The notes under the pieces are model-generated. The model searched no databases, was not told where the DNA came from, and saw nothing but the letters and a program-made list of their open reading frames with translations. The translations under genes were made by a program, and so were the position numbers. DNA of 29,633 nucleotides, taken from a virus. The DNA is taken from the IMG/VR virus record IMGVR_UViG_3300009152_000150, positions 1-29,633 of that record, one strand, 5' to 3'. This document shows positions 1-9,045 of this stretch, in pieces; position 1 is the first letter of the stretch; each line of letters opens with the position of its first letter.

Positions 1-1
1 A

Positions 2-1348
2 AACTACATTACCAACTTCGACTTCTTAAATCAGTATCTTCCTGATACTTATGAGAAAGAATTTGAGCGTTATGGTAATAGAACAATCGCATCTTTCTTA
101 CGTATGGTAGGAGCAGAGATGCCTTCTAATTCTGACCAAATCAAATGGGCAGAACAAGGACGTTTACACATTAAGTACACAAGTTGTACTTCAGCAGCAG
201 CAGCAGCAGCTTCAACAGCTACTTTTACTGTGGCTGATAGTGGTGTGACTTATATCGCTATTCGTGTTGGACAAACGTTGATGATTCAAAACAACTCAAC
301 AGGTGTTTTCAACAAGGCTATCGTAACTGCAGTTCCTTCAGCAACTACTTTCACAGTAGCTTACTACGAGACTGCAGGTCAAGCATTCGCTGTTTCTACA
401 GCTTGTACCGTATTCATTTATGGTTCTGAGTTTAAGAAAGGAACTAACGGAATGGTTGGTTCATTAGAATCAGAAGATGATATCTACAGCAACAACCCTA
501 TTATCATTAAAGATAAGTATGCGGTTAATGGTTCAGATATGGCTCAAATCGGTTGGGTTGAAGTTACTACTGAGAACGGTGCTACAGGTTACTTGTGGTA
601 TTTGAAATCAGAGCACGAGACTCGTTTACGTTTTGAAGATTACTTAGAGACTTCAATGATTGAAGCTGTTCCCGCTGCATCTGCTTCAGGTGCTGCAACT
701 GCAGGCTTTATTGGTTCTCAAGGTATTTTCTACGTTGTAAACAATCGTGGTAACGTTTGGGGTGGTGGTACTCCAACAACTTTATCTGATTGGGATTCTA
801 TCGTTTCTCGTTTAGATAAGCAAGGTGCTATCGAAGAGAACGTAGTATTCGTAAATCGTGGATTGAGTTTCGATATTGACAATATGTTGGCTCAATTGAA
901 TGGCTATACCGCAGGTAGTGCTTCTCAATCAGCTTCATACGGTCTTTTCGATAACGATGTTGATATGGCGTTAAATTTAGGTTTCACAGGATTCCGTAGA
1001 GGTTATGATTTCTACAAGTCTGATTGGAAATACTTAAATGACCCAACAATGCGTGGTGGTTTAAGCAGTGCTGCTGCAACTGCAACCGGTACTATTACAG
1101 GTTTAATGGTTCCTGCAGGTTCTACTTCAGTGTACGACCAAATAATGGGAAAGAATGCTAAGCGTCCTTTCTTACACGTTCGTTACCGTGCTTCTGAAGC
1201 TGAAGACCGCAGATACAAGACTTGGATTACAGGTTCTGCCGGTGGTGCCGCTACAAGCGACTTAGATGCAATGGAGGTTAACTTCCTTTCTGAGCGTTGC
1301 GTATGTACCTTGGGTGCTAACAACTTCGTGTTATTCCGTTATGGATAA
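2..1348 (+). CDS. Probable major capsid protein, 5' end cut off by the window
   Basis: The reading frame is open from base 2, so the gene starts upstream of the window. The ATG at 104 is internal. About 448 residues are visible. Near the visible N-terminus is a segment with DQIKWAEQGRLHIKY, followed by a beta-rich, Ala/Thr/Val-rich stretch that looks like an inserted surface domain, then mixed alpha/beta sequence to the C-terminus. Length, composition, position ahead of the connector and tail genes, and its own strong terminator at 1367-1399 fit a highly expressed capsid protein. I recognise the sequence style from capsid proteins of Bacteroidota podoviruses, including crAss-like ones, but cannot prove homology. 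The alternative is another abundant head protein. A run of six AGC triplets at 193-210 encodes an alanine tract. Confidence 0.65.
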   Translation, partial: NYITNFDFLNQYLPDTYEKEFERYGNRTIASFLRMVGAEMPSNSDQIKWAEQGRLHIKYTSCTSAAAAAASTATFTVADSGVTYIAIRVGQTLMIQNNSTGVFNKAIVTAVPSATTFTVAYYETAGQAFAVSTACTVFIYGSEFKKGTNGMVGSLESEDDIYSNNPIIIKDKYAVNGSDMAQIGWVEVTTENGATGYLWYLKSEHETRLRFEDYLETSMIEAVPAASASGAATAGFIGSQGIFYVVNNRGNVWGGGTPTTLSDWDSIVSRLDKQGAIEENVVFVNRGLSFDIDNMLAQLNGYTAGSASQSASYGLFDNDVDMALNLGFTGFRRGYDFYKSDWKYLNDPTMRGGLSSAAATATGTITGLMVPAGSTSVYDQIMGKNAKRPFLHVRYRASEAEDRRYKTWITGSAGGAATSDLDAMEVNFLSERCVCTLGANNFVLFRYG

Positions 1349-1366
1349 TAGGTGGTAAATATAATT

Positions 1367-1399
1367 GGAGGGTGTCTTCAAAGACACTCTCCTTTTTTT
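1367..1399 (+). terminator. Rho-independent terminator after the capsid gene
   Basis: A 12-bp stem at 1367-1378 pairs with 1381-1392, with one G-T wobble, and is followed by seven T residues at 1393-1399. The stem contains the 16-bp palindrome GTGTCTTCAAAGACAC at 1372-1387, which recurs elsewhere in the window. It lies 18 bases after the capsid stop and should separate capsid mRNA from the downstream genes. Confidence 0.88.
1372..1387 (+). repeat. Palindrome GTGTCTTCAAAGACAC, copy A
   Basis: Forms the core of the stem of the terminator after the capsid gene. The sequence is the same as copy B. Confidence 0.9.
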
Positions 1400-1427
1400 A
1401 AATTAAATCAAATTAAATCTTATAAAA

Positions 1428-2171
1428 ATGTCAAAAGTTATATCTTCTGTAGATAAAGTTTACAGATTAAAAATAGGTAATCCGCTATCATATACGTTAG
1501 CGTCAAGAAACCATCCTCGATTCCCACTAATGTGGTTTGACGAGAAAAACAACCAAAACCGTGCTCTTAGGTATTCCATAAATCAGAAGTCTCCTTTCGA
1601 GGACGAACAAGATGGGAATGCTATTATTGAACCAATCATCTTTGAAGATGGGTTCTTAAGAGTGCCAAGAACAAACCCCGTACTACAGCAGTTTTTACAT
1701 TACCATCCATTAAATGGCAATATTTTTGTTGAAATAGACAAAGAGAAAGACGCAAGTGCTGAGGTTGAAGATTTAAACATTGAAGTTGATGCCTTAGTGG
1801 AGGCTCGTCAGCTTACACTTGACCAAATTGAAACTCTAACAAGAGTGATGTTTGGTAAAGACCCATCTACCGTATCTACTGCTGAGTTAAAGCGTGATAT
1901 ATTGGTATTTGCTAAAAGAGACCCAAGAGAGTTTTTAAATATATTGAATGACCCTGAATTAAAATTCCAAGCCAAAGTCCGTACATTTTTTGAAAACAAG
2001 TTATTGGTATTAAGAAATGGCGAGAAAGAAGTATGGTTTAATACAGCTACTAATAAAAAGAAGATGTTGTCGGTTCCTTTTGGAGAAGACCCTTTTAGTA
2101 TGGTAGCCCATTTCTTACAAAGTGATGAAGGCATAGATTCGCTAAAAATGTTAGAAGCAACTTTGTCGTAG
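1428..2171 (+). CDS. Conserved-looking virion-module protein of unknown function
   Basis: A 247-residue protein with no motif I can assign. The first 100 residues are mixed beta/alpha and aromatic-rich. A charged segment (residues about 105-120) leads into a helical part with acidic and Leu/Arg heptad-like spacing. The C-terminus contains VWFNTATNKKK and then acidic helices. It sits between the capsid gene and the connector genes and has its own terminator at 2205-2234, so a head-assembly or head-decoration role is reasonable, by position only. The start is preceded by an A/T-rich leader, as expected for Bacteroidota. It ends in TAG. Confidence 0.6.
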   Translation: MSKVISSVDKVYRLKIGNPLSYTLASRNHPRFPLMWFDEKNNQNRALRYSINQKSPFEDEQDGNAIIEPIIFEDGFLRVPRTNPVLQQFLHYHPLNGNIFVEIDKEKDASAEVEDLNIEVDALVEARQLTLDQIETLTRVMFGKDPSTVSTAELKRDILVFAKRDPREFLNILNDPELKFQAKVRTFFENKLLVLRNGEKEVWFNTATNKKKMLSVPFGEDPFSMVAHFLQSDEGIDSLKMLEATLS

Positions 2172-2204
2172 ATATATTTGGTTATTGATAGATTGATAGG
2201 TTAG

Positions 2205-2234
2205 AGAGGGTACTGATTGTGCCCTCTTTTTTTT
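2205..2234 (+). terminator. Rho-independent terminator
   Basis: A 9-bp stem at 2205-2213 pairs with 2219-2227, with one wobble and a TGATT loop. The T-run from 2227 to 2234 follows directly. It ends the transcript of the gene at 1428-2171. Confidence 0.85.
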
Positions 2235-2245
2235 ATGTATATTTG
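2217..2245 (+). promoter_or_regulatory. Candidate Bacteroidota-type promoter (TTG, 18 bp, TAnnTTTG)
   Basis: TATATTTG at 2238-2245 matches the Bacteroidota -7 consensus TAnnTTTG exactly, and a TTG at 2217-2219 sits 18 bp upstream, within the usual spacing for the -33 element. The ATG of the next gene at 2259 follows 13 bases later. The promoter overlaps the preceding terminator, a compact stop-and-restart arrangement. Not experimentally supported. Confidence 0.55.
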
Positions 2246-2258
2246 TAAAAAAGAACTA

Positions 2259-3197
2259 ATGATAAACTCAGTAAGAAATGCGGTATTGTCTGTGTTGAAT
2301 AAGAACAACTATGGATATATCTCTCCTTCTGATTTCAATCTGTATGCTCAAAATGCACAGATGGAAATTTATGAGGAGTATTTTAATAGTTACAATAAGG
2401 TTATAAATGCAGAAAATGCTCGATTGTCGGGTGTAGACTATGCTGATATGGAACAACCAACAGCAGAAGTATTAGAATATTTTCTACGAACAGACTATTT
2501 AACAAAAATAGCTGCTAACAAATTCTCAATGCCTACTCCTGCGACAACAGGTTATTATACTTATATGTTATTGGACGTTAAGTGTAGACCGGTTACATTG
2601 AAAACAGGAACAAATACATCCGTAGTTAGTAGTCAGTTAGTTGATAGTACTGCTACATTTTTATCAGATGATATTTCAGCAGGTGACGTTGTTACTAACA
2701 TAACAACAGGCTTAGTATCTACCGTAACATCAGTAGTTAGTAATACCGTATTAGCATTAGACTCAAATATATTTTTAGCTTCTGCAAACTCTTATGGAGT
2801 TTTTTCTTCATCTACTAATGTTCAAGCGGAAAAGGTAATTAATAATAAACTTACGTTGTTGGTTAATTCAAATTTAACGCAACCAACAAATGAGTTCCCT
2901 GTTTACGCATTACAAGGCTCAGAATTGACTTTTTATCCTACAACTATAAGTAATAAGGGGCAAGTAGAATCAACCTATTTTAGGTATCCTGCAGTTCCAA
3001 AATGGACATATATAACACTTACTAATGGTGAGCCGGTGTTTGACCAATCTCAAAATGATTATCAAGACTTTGAACTGCCTCCTGAAGATGAATATAAGTT
3101 AATTACAAGGATTCTTCAGTATTGTGGTGTATCTATTCGTGAGACTGAGGTTACACAATTTAGTATGGCGAAAGAACAACAAGAACAAAATCCATAA
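2259..3197 (+). CDS. Putative head-tail connector or adaptor protein
   Basis: A 312-residue protein from the ATG at 2259. A longer frame opens at 2217, but that start lies inside the terminator stem-loop and overlaps the promoter-like TATATTTG, and its extra residues look like translated leader. The N-terminal 90 residues are helical and contain GYISPSDFNLYAQNAQ, typical of small adaptor-like proteins. The middle (about residues 115-200) is Thr/Ser/Val-rich beta sequence. The C-terminal part is acidic and ends in helices with KEQQEQNP. It directly precedes the other probable connector gene by 11 bases. Its role is inferred from gene order and is unproven. Confidence 0.55.
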   Translation: MINSVRNAVLSVLNKNNYGYISPSDFNLYAQNAQMEIYEEYFNSYNKVINAENARLSGVDYADMEQPTAEVLEYFLRTDYLTKIAANKFSMPTPATTGYYTYMLLDVKCRPVTLKTGTNTSVVSSQLVDSTATFLSDDISAGDVVTNITTGLVSTVTSVVSNTVLALDSNIFLASANSYGVFSSSTNVQAEKVINNKLTLLVNSNLTQPTNEFPVYALQGSELTFYPTTISNKGQVESTYFRYPAVPKWTYITLTNGEPVFDQSQNDYQDFELPPEDEYKLITRILQYCGVSIRETEVTQFSMAKEQQEQNP

Positions 3198-3208
3198 AAA
3201 TTTAAGAT

Positions 3209-4132
3209 ATGGCATATATATCACAGTATCAATATTACGAGAATGGAGGTGTAGTACCTGAGGACGCCAATTGGGGGTCTTATCAATTCATTAGCCTAAC
3301 TGACATAGTCAATAACTTCTTATTGATGTATGCAGGAAACCATTCTTTAGTTAATAACGAAGAACGTTATAAAATATTATTTCACGCAAAGCGTGCTATT
3401 CAGGAATTAAATTATGATGCTTTTAAAGAAATTAAAGTATTAGAGTTAACTGTTCCTGACACATTAAGATTTATTTTACCTTCTGACTATGTCAATTGGG
3501 TGCGTGTATCTTTATACAAAGATGGTTGGCTTAGACCTTTAACCGAGAATATTCAAACACTTTCATCTAAGGCTTATCTTCAAGACAATACGGGTCGTAT
3601 TTTATTTGACCAATACGGGAATGCTTTATCTCCACAATACTCAACTATTGACTTGGAGAGATTAGCTAAAACAAAAAAGAGTATTTACCTTAATCAAGGT
3701 AATCAATATAATGGGCAGTTAGGATGGAACTACGATGGGATGTGGTATTTTGAAGCAAACATTGGGGCGGCATATGGACTAAATACAGAGACTGCAAATT
3801 TTAATCCTACTTTTAATATTGATAGAAAGTCAGGAGTTATTAACTTTGACTCATCGATGTCGGGGTTGTCTTGTATTCTTGAGTATGTGTCTGATGGTAT
3901 GGAGCAGGGAGACAATTCTTTGATTACGGTAAACAAGTTATTTGAAGCATATATTTATGCAGCAGTTGAATATGAGATACTTAGTTCTAAACTTGGTGTC
4001 CAAGAATATATTGTTGCCCGTTCTCGTAAAAAAAGAAAGGCTTTGTTAAGTAATGCTAAAATAAGAATCAGTAACATTCATCCCGGTAGACTCTTAATGA
4101 ATATGAGAGGTATGGACAAGCAAATAAAATAA
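3209..4132 (+). CDS. Putative ring or head-tail connector protein
   Basis: A 307-residue protein. The N-terminus has the pattern LTDIVNNFLLMY followed by RYKILFHAKRAIQELNYD, a signature I associate with a structural protein found next to the nozzle gene in many Bacteroidota and marine podoviruses. A central motif, LRFILPSDYVNWVRV, is also typical. The C-terminal third is helical and very basic (SRKKRKALLSNAKIRI), suggesting contact with DNA or an acidic partner. Only one base separates its stop from the next gene, so the two are probably translated together. The exact ring or adaptor position cannot be told from sequence. A tail tubular A-like role is an alternative. Confidence 0.6.
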   Translation: MAYISQYQYYENGGVVPEDANWGSYQFISLTDIVNNFLLMYAGNHSLVNNEERYKILFHAKRAIQELNYDAFKEIKVLELTVPDTLRFILPSDYVNWVRVSLYKDGWLRPLTENIQTLSSKAYLQDNTGRILFDQYGNALSPQYSTIDLERLAKTKKSIYLNQGNQYNGQLGWNYDGMWYFEANIGAAYGLNTETANFNPTFNIDRKSGVINFDSSMSGLSCILEYVSDGMEQGDNSLITVNKLFEAYIYAAVEYEILSSKLGVQEYIVARSRKKRKALLSNAKIRISNIHPGRLLMNMRGMDKQIK

Positions 4133-4133
4133 A

Positions 4134-7100
4134 ATGGCAAATTTTACAAGAAACTTCATAGCAGGTAGAATGAATAAGGTAGTAGACGAACGTTTGCTTC
4201 CTGAGGGTGAGTATGTTGACGCTATGAATATTAGGATGGGTTCAACCGAGAACGCTGAGATGGGAGTAATAGAGAATACAAAAGGTAATCTTTCTCTTAC
4301 TACATTAAAATATAATGGAACATCTCTTAGTTCATCAGCAAGATGTATCGGTGCAATTGAGGATAGTGCAAATGAAACCATATATTGGTTTGTTCACGAC
4401 TCAGCTTTCCCGGTAGGTGCTACAGGTAAACTTGACCTAATTGTTTCTTTTAACGTTTTTACCAACATATTAACCTATCACGTAATAAGCATTAACGATG
4501 GTGCAAACGTTAATACTGTGTTAAACTTTAACCCAAGTTATTTGATTACGGGTGTAAATATATTAAACGATTTATTGTTTTTTACGGATGACTACAATGC
4601 ACCTAGATTTATAAATACCAATAGAAATTACGCTAACCCCGTATCTAATATAGACCAATTTACAGCAGAATCTTTGCTTGTGATTAAGAAGCCACCGGTA
4701 GAATCTCCTGATGTAGAGCCTATTGTAACTAATGGACAGGAGAATTTTTTAACTACAAGATTTATTTGTTTTGCTTATAGATACAAATATATTGACGGAG
4801 AGTATAGTGCTACATCTCAGTGGTCTCAACCTGCTTTTGTACCTAATGCGTTTAGTTTTAGTACTGAGAGTTTTTTAAATGAGGGTATGACCAACTTCTG
4901 CAACTCAGCAAGAATTACATATAACTCAGGAAGTTCTCTTGTAGTTGGTGTTGATTTGCTATTTAAAAGAGCAGATGGTACTGTTATAAAAGTTATTGAA
5001 AAACTTGACAAGGCTAACTTAGGTCTTGCAAATAATACAGAATACCAATATATATTTACCAATAGTAAAATATTTACAATACTATCTGAGTCTGAATTAT
5101 TAAGATTGTATGATAACGTACCTAGATACGCTAAGGCTCAGACTATTATGGGAAATAGATTGATGTATGGTAATTACATTGAAGGATACGATTTGGTAGA
5201 CCAATATGGTGTTCCCGTTAAGTTTGAATATACTACTGATTTGGTTTCATTACCTATTGGTAATTCTAATATAAATGATGCTACTTCAACAGGAAATTAT
5301 AATATTGACGGAAGCGTAAGTGTTCCAAGTTCAATAGTTTCATTTGATTTAACAGGTCAAAATTTAGTTGCAGGTTCTGCTGTTAGTTTGGCAGTAACAA
5401 TTGAGCACGCTCAATTTTCAGGTCAAACTCCATTCCCTACACAAGAAACTACTGACGTAAGTTTAAACTTTTCATTTTTTTTAACTAAAACGTACACATC
5501 TGTATATGCATTAGCGACAAGTGTAGAGTTTCAAACTGCAGTTGGTACATCAGCAAACATTCAATCATTTGCAACCGCTTGTACAGGAACAACATTTACT
5601 GATTCAGTTAACTGCTTGTTGCCAAATACTTTAGATTCAAATACAGCTATAGGAAGTGGTATAAGTGCAGTTGCACAACCTATTGGTATTGTAACAAGCC
5701 CAAGCAGTAATTGGATTGGATTCCAATTTATTGCACAAAAATTTGTTAATAATGTACCTAGCCCTACTCAAACTTTTTATGAGTACTATCAAGTTGTTCT
5801 AGCAGAGGCTACTTTTCAAGAAGTAGCTAATCCTCAGAGTTTACATAGCAATCGTGATTATGAGATTGGTATAGTTTATATGGATGAGTTTAATAGAGCA
5901 TCAACTGCTCTTGTTAGTCCTAATAATACAGAGCACGTTCCTTGTGGATTGTCTGCATTTAAAAATTCAATCAAAGTAACAATACCTGCTACTCAAAAAC
6001 CTCCGGGATGGGCTACTAGGTATAAGTTTGTAATAAAACCTGACCAAGAGAATTATGAGACAATTTATTGTAGCATATTCTTCCAAGACCCTTTAACCAA
6101 CAATGCATACTTTTTATTAGAAGGAGAGAATGCAAGAAAGGTAGAAGCAGGAGATAGATTAATTGTGAAAGCTGATTCAAGTGGAGCAACATCATCTTGC
6201 GTATATGCAACTGTTCTTGAGAAGTCCTCTCAAGCGTCAGACTTTATTGAAATACCAACTGAATTAGACCCTTCAGTATTTATACCAATTCCTGCGGGAG
6301 TTTATATGAAAATAAACCCAAATAGCTTTAATACAGTTCAAGATGAGAATGCTATTATTGCTCCGGGTAAAAAAACAGCAAGAGCGGCAAGTCCGGGACC
6401 AATTGGACCGGGTACTTTCCCTATTTTAGATTATCCAATGAATACTGCTCAAACAGCAGGATTCGACCCTGCTCATCCAACTTGGGAGTTTTCTGATTAC
6501 ACAGTTCCTGCAGGAAGCAGAATTGTATTAGATATAAAACAATTTAGAAATGGTAGCGGATGTCAGTGTGAAGAGAGAACAAATACTTTAGAAAAAACAC
6601 TTGTTTCTTCAACTACATATGATAATATGTATGATTGGTTTGTTGGAGATAATATAGAGCAATTTTTAGATGATGGTCTTAGATATGCTTCTTGTGGAGA
6701 TGCTATACCTGAAAATACATTTGTTGCGGGCACGGGAAATCCCGTAGTTCCTACTGATGGTGGAATTAACTATTATCAATTTTACAGGAATCCGACAACG
6801 AATGAATTGTATTTAATGATAACAGGCACTAGAAGTTGTCCGGGAATTAACTTCCCCGGTTCACGTGCTTCTAATGTTGAGGTTAATATTACCGTATTCC
6901 GTTCTGAAAAGAATTTAATATTTGAAACAGAACCAACTGACGCTCTTCCTGATGTATTTTTTGAAAATGAAATGTCTTTTGCTATTACGGGTGGTAACCA
7001 TATGGGTAACATCCAAAACCAAAATATAGGAGCAGGTACATCTGCTATAATTGATACTAAGTTTTTTAATTGTTTTGCATTTGGAAACGGGGCAGAGAGT

Positions 7101-9026
7101 TATAAGATTCGTGACTCAATCATTGGGAACTCTTTTAACTTTGGAAACAGAGTGACAAGCGTTTCCGCTCAAGACTATAAGGCAGCAGATAGATTTGCTG
7201 ATATTACATATAGTGGCATATATAGTGCTGAGTCAAACGTAAATAAATTAAATGAATTTAATTTAGGGTTGCTTAACTATAAAGTTTGTGAGCCATCTTT
7301 TGGAGAGATATTTATATTAGACGGAAGACAAACGGACGTCCTTGTATTACAAGAAGATAAGATTTCATACGTATTAGCTGATAAAAATTTATTGTCAGAC
7401 TCTACGGGCGGTGGTGTTGTGGCTTCAGTTCCTGAGGTATTAGGCACACAGATTGCTCGTAGCGAAAAGTATGGTATTAGTTTTAATCCTGAGAGTTATA
7501 TTCAATGGGGATACGATAGATATTTTACTGACGTAAAGCGTGGGGCTGTTATCCAACTACGTGGAACTTCATATTCTAGTGAGGAACTAAAAGTTGTGTC
7601 TGAAATGAATATGAGGACTTGGTTTAGAGATACATTTAATGAATCTTTTAATACTCAAAAACTTGGTGGTTTTGACCCTTATATGAATGAGTATGTTTTA
7701 ACAAGTAACACTATCGCTATACCATCAAATCCTCAGTGTATAAATTGTGGTATTACTCAGACATTTACATTGTCATCTGCTACAAGTGCAACAACAACTT
7801 ATTGCGTTGACTTAGGTCCAACTGTAGGAAACACAGACATTAACTATACTGTTTCTTCAATAAGTGCAAGTGGTAATTTCCAAATAGTAGCGACTTACAA
7901 TGCAATAGCTTATTCTACAGGAGTAGTTACTACAAGTGGTACGTTGACTTTTAATAAGAATAATGTATCAGTAGAAACTGTAACTCTTGTAATAACTTAT
8001 ATAGGCGATATTACATTAAGCGTAGAGGTAGAGTGTGTTCAAGCTGCATCATTAAGTATTGTTCAAATTGTACTTACTAATGATTATGATTCAGGTCAAA
8101 CCATTAATAGTCAGTATAGGTATGTAAGTGGTTCATTTACATCTCCATTACAATCAACATTTGTGACATTTGCTAGTGGAACAACGAATCCGCTTGTATC
8201 GTTATATAATATAACAACAAATTATGTAGGTACGGGTGGTTTCCCTCCTGCAGGAAGCACAATGAGTTTGATTTCAAATAAACTTGCTACTGATACTTTT
8301 GTGTTTAACCCTGCTACCGATAAATTTAGATATCTTGTTAGCAATACTTTATATAACAATACTACGGCAAACATAAATTCATTGTTAGCATTAACAACAA
8401 TTGCTACGCCTAATCAAGGTGGTGGCAGTAATAATTATGCAAACTTTACGGTGCCTGCTCTTCAAACTTATTTGTATTTAGTATGGGATTTTAGGTCTTC
8501 AGTAGCTGTAGAACTATGTTATTCAAATTTAAATACAGAAGATGCTTGTTGTGGTTGTGAATTATCCCCTATTTCATATAATTGCATTGATGGTAATTGT
8601 ATAGACCCGGGAGATGGAACAGGAACGTATGATAACTTAGAGTCTTGTGAAGCCAATTGTGCTGCACCAACAACGGTTACATTAGATTGGAACGTTGGTC
8701 AGCAATCAGGTGGAGCATTAACGATATATAATAACGTGATGTCTCAAATATTAAGCGTAACATCTACAGCAGGAAGTGCTCAAAGTGGAACAATATATCC
8801 ATTGATAAGCGAGTTACCTTACACCATCCGTGGTGAGTGGGTGTCAGGTTCAGGAAACATTATACAATTTAACTTATGTGATATAATAGGTGGCGGAACA
8901 ATATTTACAAGTGGAGAGATTACTAACGTAGAGGGTTATGAGGACTATTTAGTTAGCCCAACCCCTGTTCACGGATTAGTAAATCTAACTGCACAGAATG
9001 TAACACCACCTACTTGTCCTGTATAA
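4134..9026 (+). CDS. Large tail nozzle/muzzle-like structural protein
   Basis: A 1630-residue protein. The N-terminus carries NKVVDERLLPEGEYVDAMNI (residues 14-33), a hallmark of long tail nozzle, 'stabilisation' or muzzle proteins of podoviruses and crAss-like phages. The rest is dominated by beta-strand, Ser/Thr/Asn-rich sequence with scattered aromatic residues, as in propeller-type tail tubes. There is no signal peptide or membrane segment. Near the C-terminus (residues about 1481-1509) is a Cys-rich module centred on DPGDGTGTY, which recurs twice in the next gene, followed by about 120 residues of beta-rich sequence that may be surface-exposed. It probably forms the tail exit end and may present the receptor-contacting module. 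The nozzle call rests on the N-terminal motif, length and order. Confidence 0.7.
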   Translation: MANFTRNFIAGRMNKVVDERLLPEGEYVDAMNIRMGSTENAEMGVIENTKGNLSLTTLKYNGTSLSSSARCIGAIEDSANETIYWFVHDSAFPVGATGKLDLIVSFNVFTNILTYHVISINDGANVNTVLNFNPSYLITGVNILNDLLFFTDDYNAPRFINTNRNYANPVSNIDQFTAESLLVIKKPPVESPDVEPIVTNGQENFLTTRFICFAYRYKYIDGEYSATSQWSQPAFVPNAFSFSTESFLNEGMTNFCNSARITYNSGSSLVVGVDLLFKRADGTVIKVIEKLDKANLGLANNTEYQYIFTNSKIFTILSESELLRLYDNVPRYAKAQTIMGNRLMYGNYIEGYDLVDQYGVPVKFEYTTDLVSLPIGNSNINDATSTGNYNIDGSVSVPSSIVSFDLTGQNLVAGSAVSLAVTIEHAQFSGQTPFPTQETTDVSLNFSFFLTKTYTSVYALATSVEFQTAVGTSANIQSFATACTGTTFTDSVNCLLPNTLDSNTAIGSGISAVAQPIGIVTSPSSNWIGFQFIAQKFVNNVPSPTQTFYEYYQVVLAEATFQEVANPQSLHSNRDYEIGIVYMDEFNRASTALVSPNNTEHVPCGLSAFKNSIKVTIPATQKPPGWATRYKFVIKPDQENYETIYCSIFFQDPLTNNAYFLLEGENARKVEAGDRLIVKADSSGATSSCVYATVLEKSSQASDFIEIPTELDPSVFIPIPAGVYMKINPNSFNTVQDENAIIAPGKKTARAASPGPIGPGTFPILDYPMNTAQTAGFDPAHPTWEFSDYTVPAGSRIVLDIKQFRNGSGCQCEERTNTLEKTLVSSTTYDNMYDWFVGDNIEQFLDDGLRYASCGDAIPENTFVAGTGNPVVPTDGGINYYQFYRNPTTNELYLMITGTRSCPGINFPGSRASNVEVNITVFRSEKNLIFETEPTDALPDVFFENEMSFAITGGNHMGNIQNQNIGAGTSAIIDTKFFNCFAFGNGAESYKIRDSIIGNSFNFGNRVTSVSAQDYKAADRFADITYSGIYSAESNVNKLNEFNLGLLNYKVCEPSFGEIFILDGRQTDVLVLQEDKISYVLADKNLLSDSTGGGVVASVPEVLGTQIARSEKYGISFNPESYIQWGYDRYFTDVKRGAVIQLRGTSYSSEELKVVSEMNMRTWFRDTFNESFNTQKLGGFDPYMNEYVLTSNTIAIPSNPQCINCGITQTFTLSSATSATTTYCVDLGPTVGNTDINYTVSSISASGNFQIVATYNAIAYSTGVVTTSGTLTFNKNNVSVETVTLVITYIGDITLSVEVECVQAASLSIVQIVLTNDYDSGQTINSQYRYVSGSFTSPLQSTFVTFASGTTNPLVSLYNITTNYVGTGGFPPAGSTMSLISNKLATDTFVFNPATDKFRYLVSNTLYNNTTANINSLLALTTIATPNQGGGSNNYANFTVPALQTYLYLVWDFRSSVAVELCYSNLNTEDACCGCELSPISYNCIDGNCIDPGDGTGTYDNLESCEANCAAPTTVTLDWNVGQQSGGALTIYNNVMSQILSVTSTAGSAQSGTIYPLISELPYTIRGEWVSGSGNIIQFNLCDIIGGGTIFTSGEITNVEGYEDYLVSPTPVHGLVNLTAQNVTPPTCPV
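8574..8660 (+). repeat. Cys-rich DPGDG module, copy 1 (in the nozzle gene)
   Basis: Encodes a 29-residue unit of the form SYNC-x4-C-x-DPGDG-x-GTY-x5-C-x3-C. The four cysteines and the DPGDG turn match the two copies in the following gene. Confidence 0.8.
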
Positions 9027-9045
9027 TTAAAATAAAATATAAAAA

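Noticed and set aside
193-210. AGC triplet run in the capsid gene as a phase-variation site
   Set aside because: It is a trinucleotide repeat, so slippage would only change the alanine count and not switch the gene. It is noted only as low complexity.
104-1348. Capsid gene taken to start at the ATG at 104
   Set aside because: The same frame is open to base 2 with capsid-like sequence upstream, so the gene is cut off by the window and 104 is internal.
2217-2258. Longer N-terminus for the connector gene from 2217
   Set aside because: These codons overlap the terminator stem, its T-run and a promoter-like box. The ATG at 2259 fits much better.
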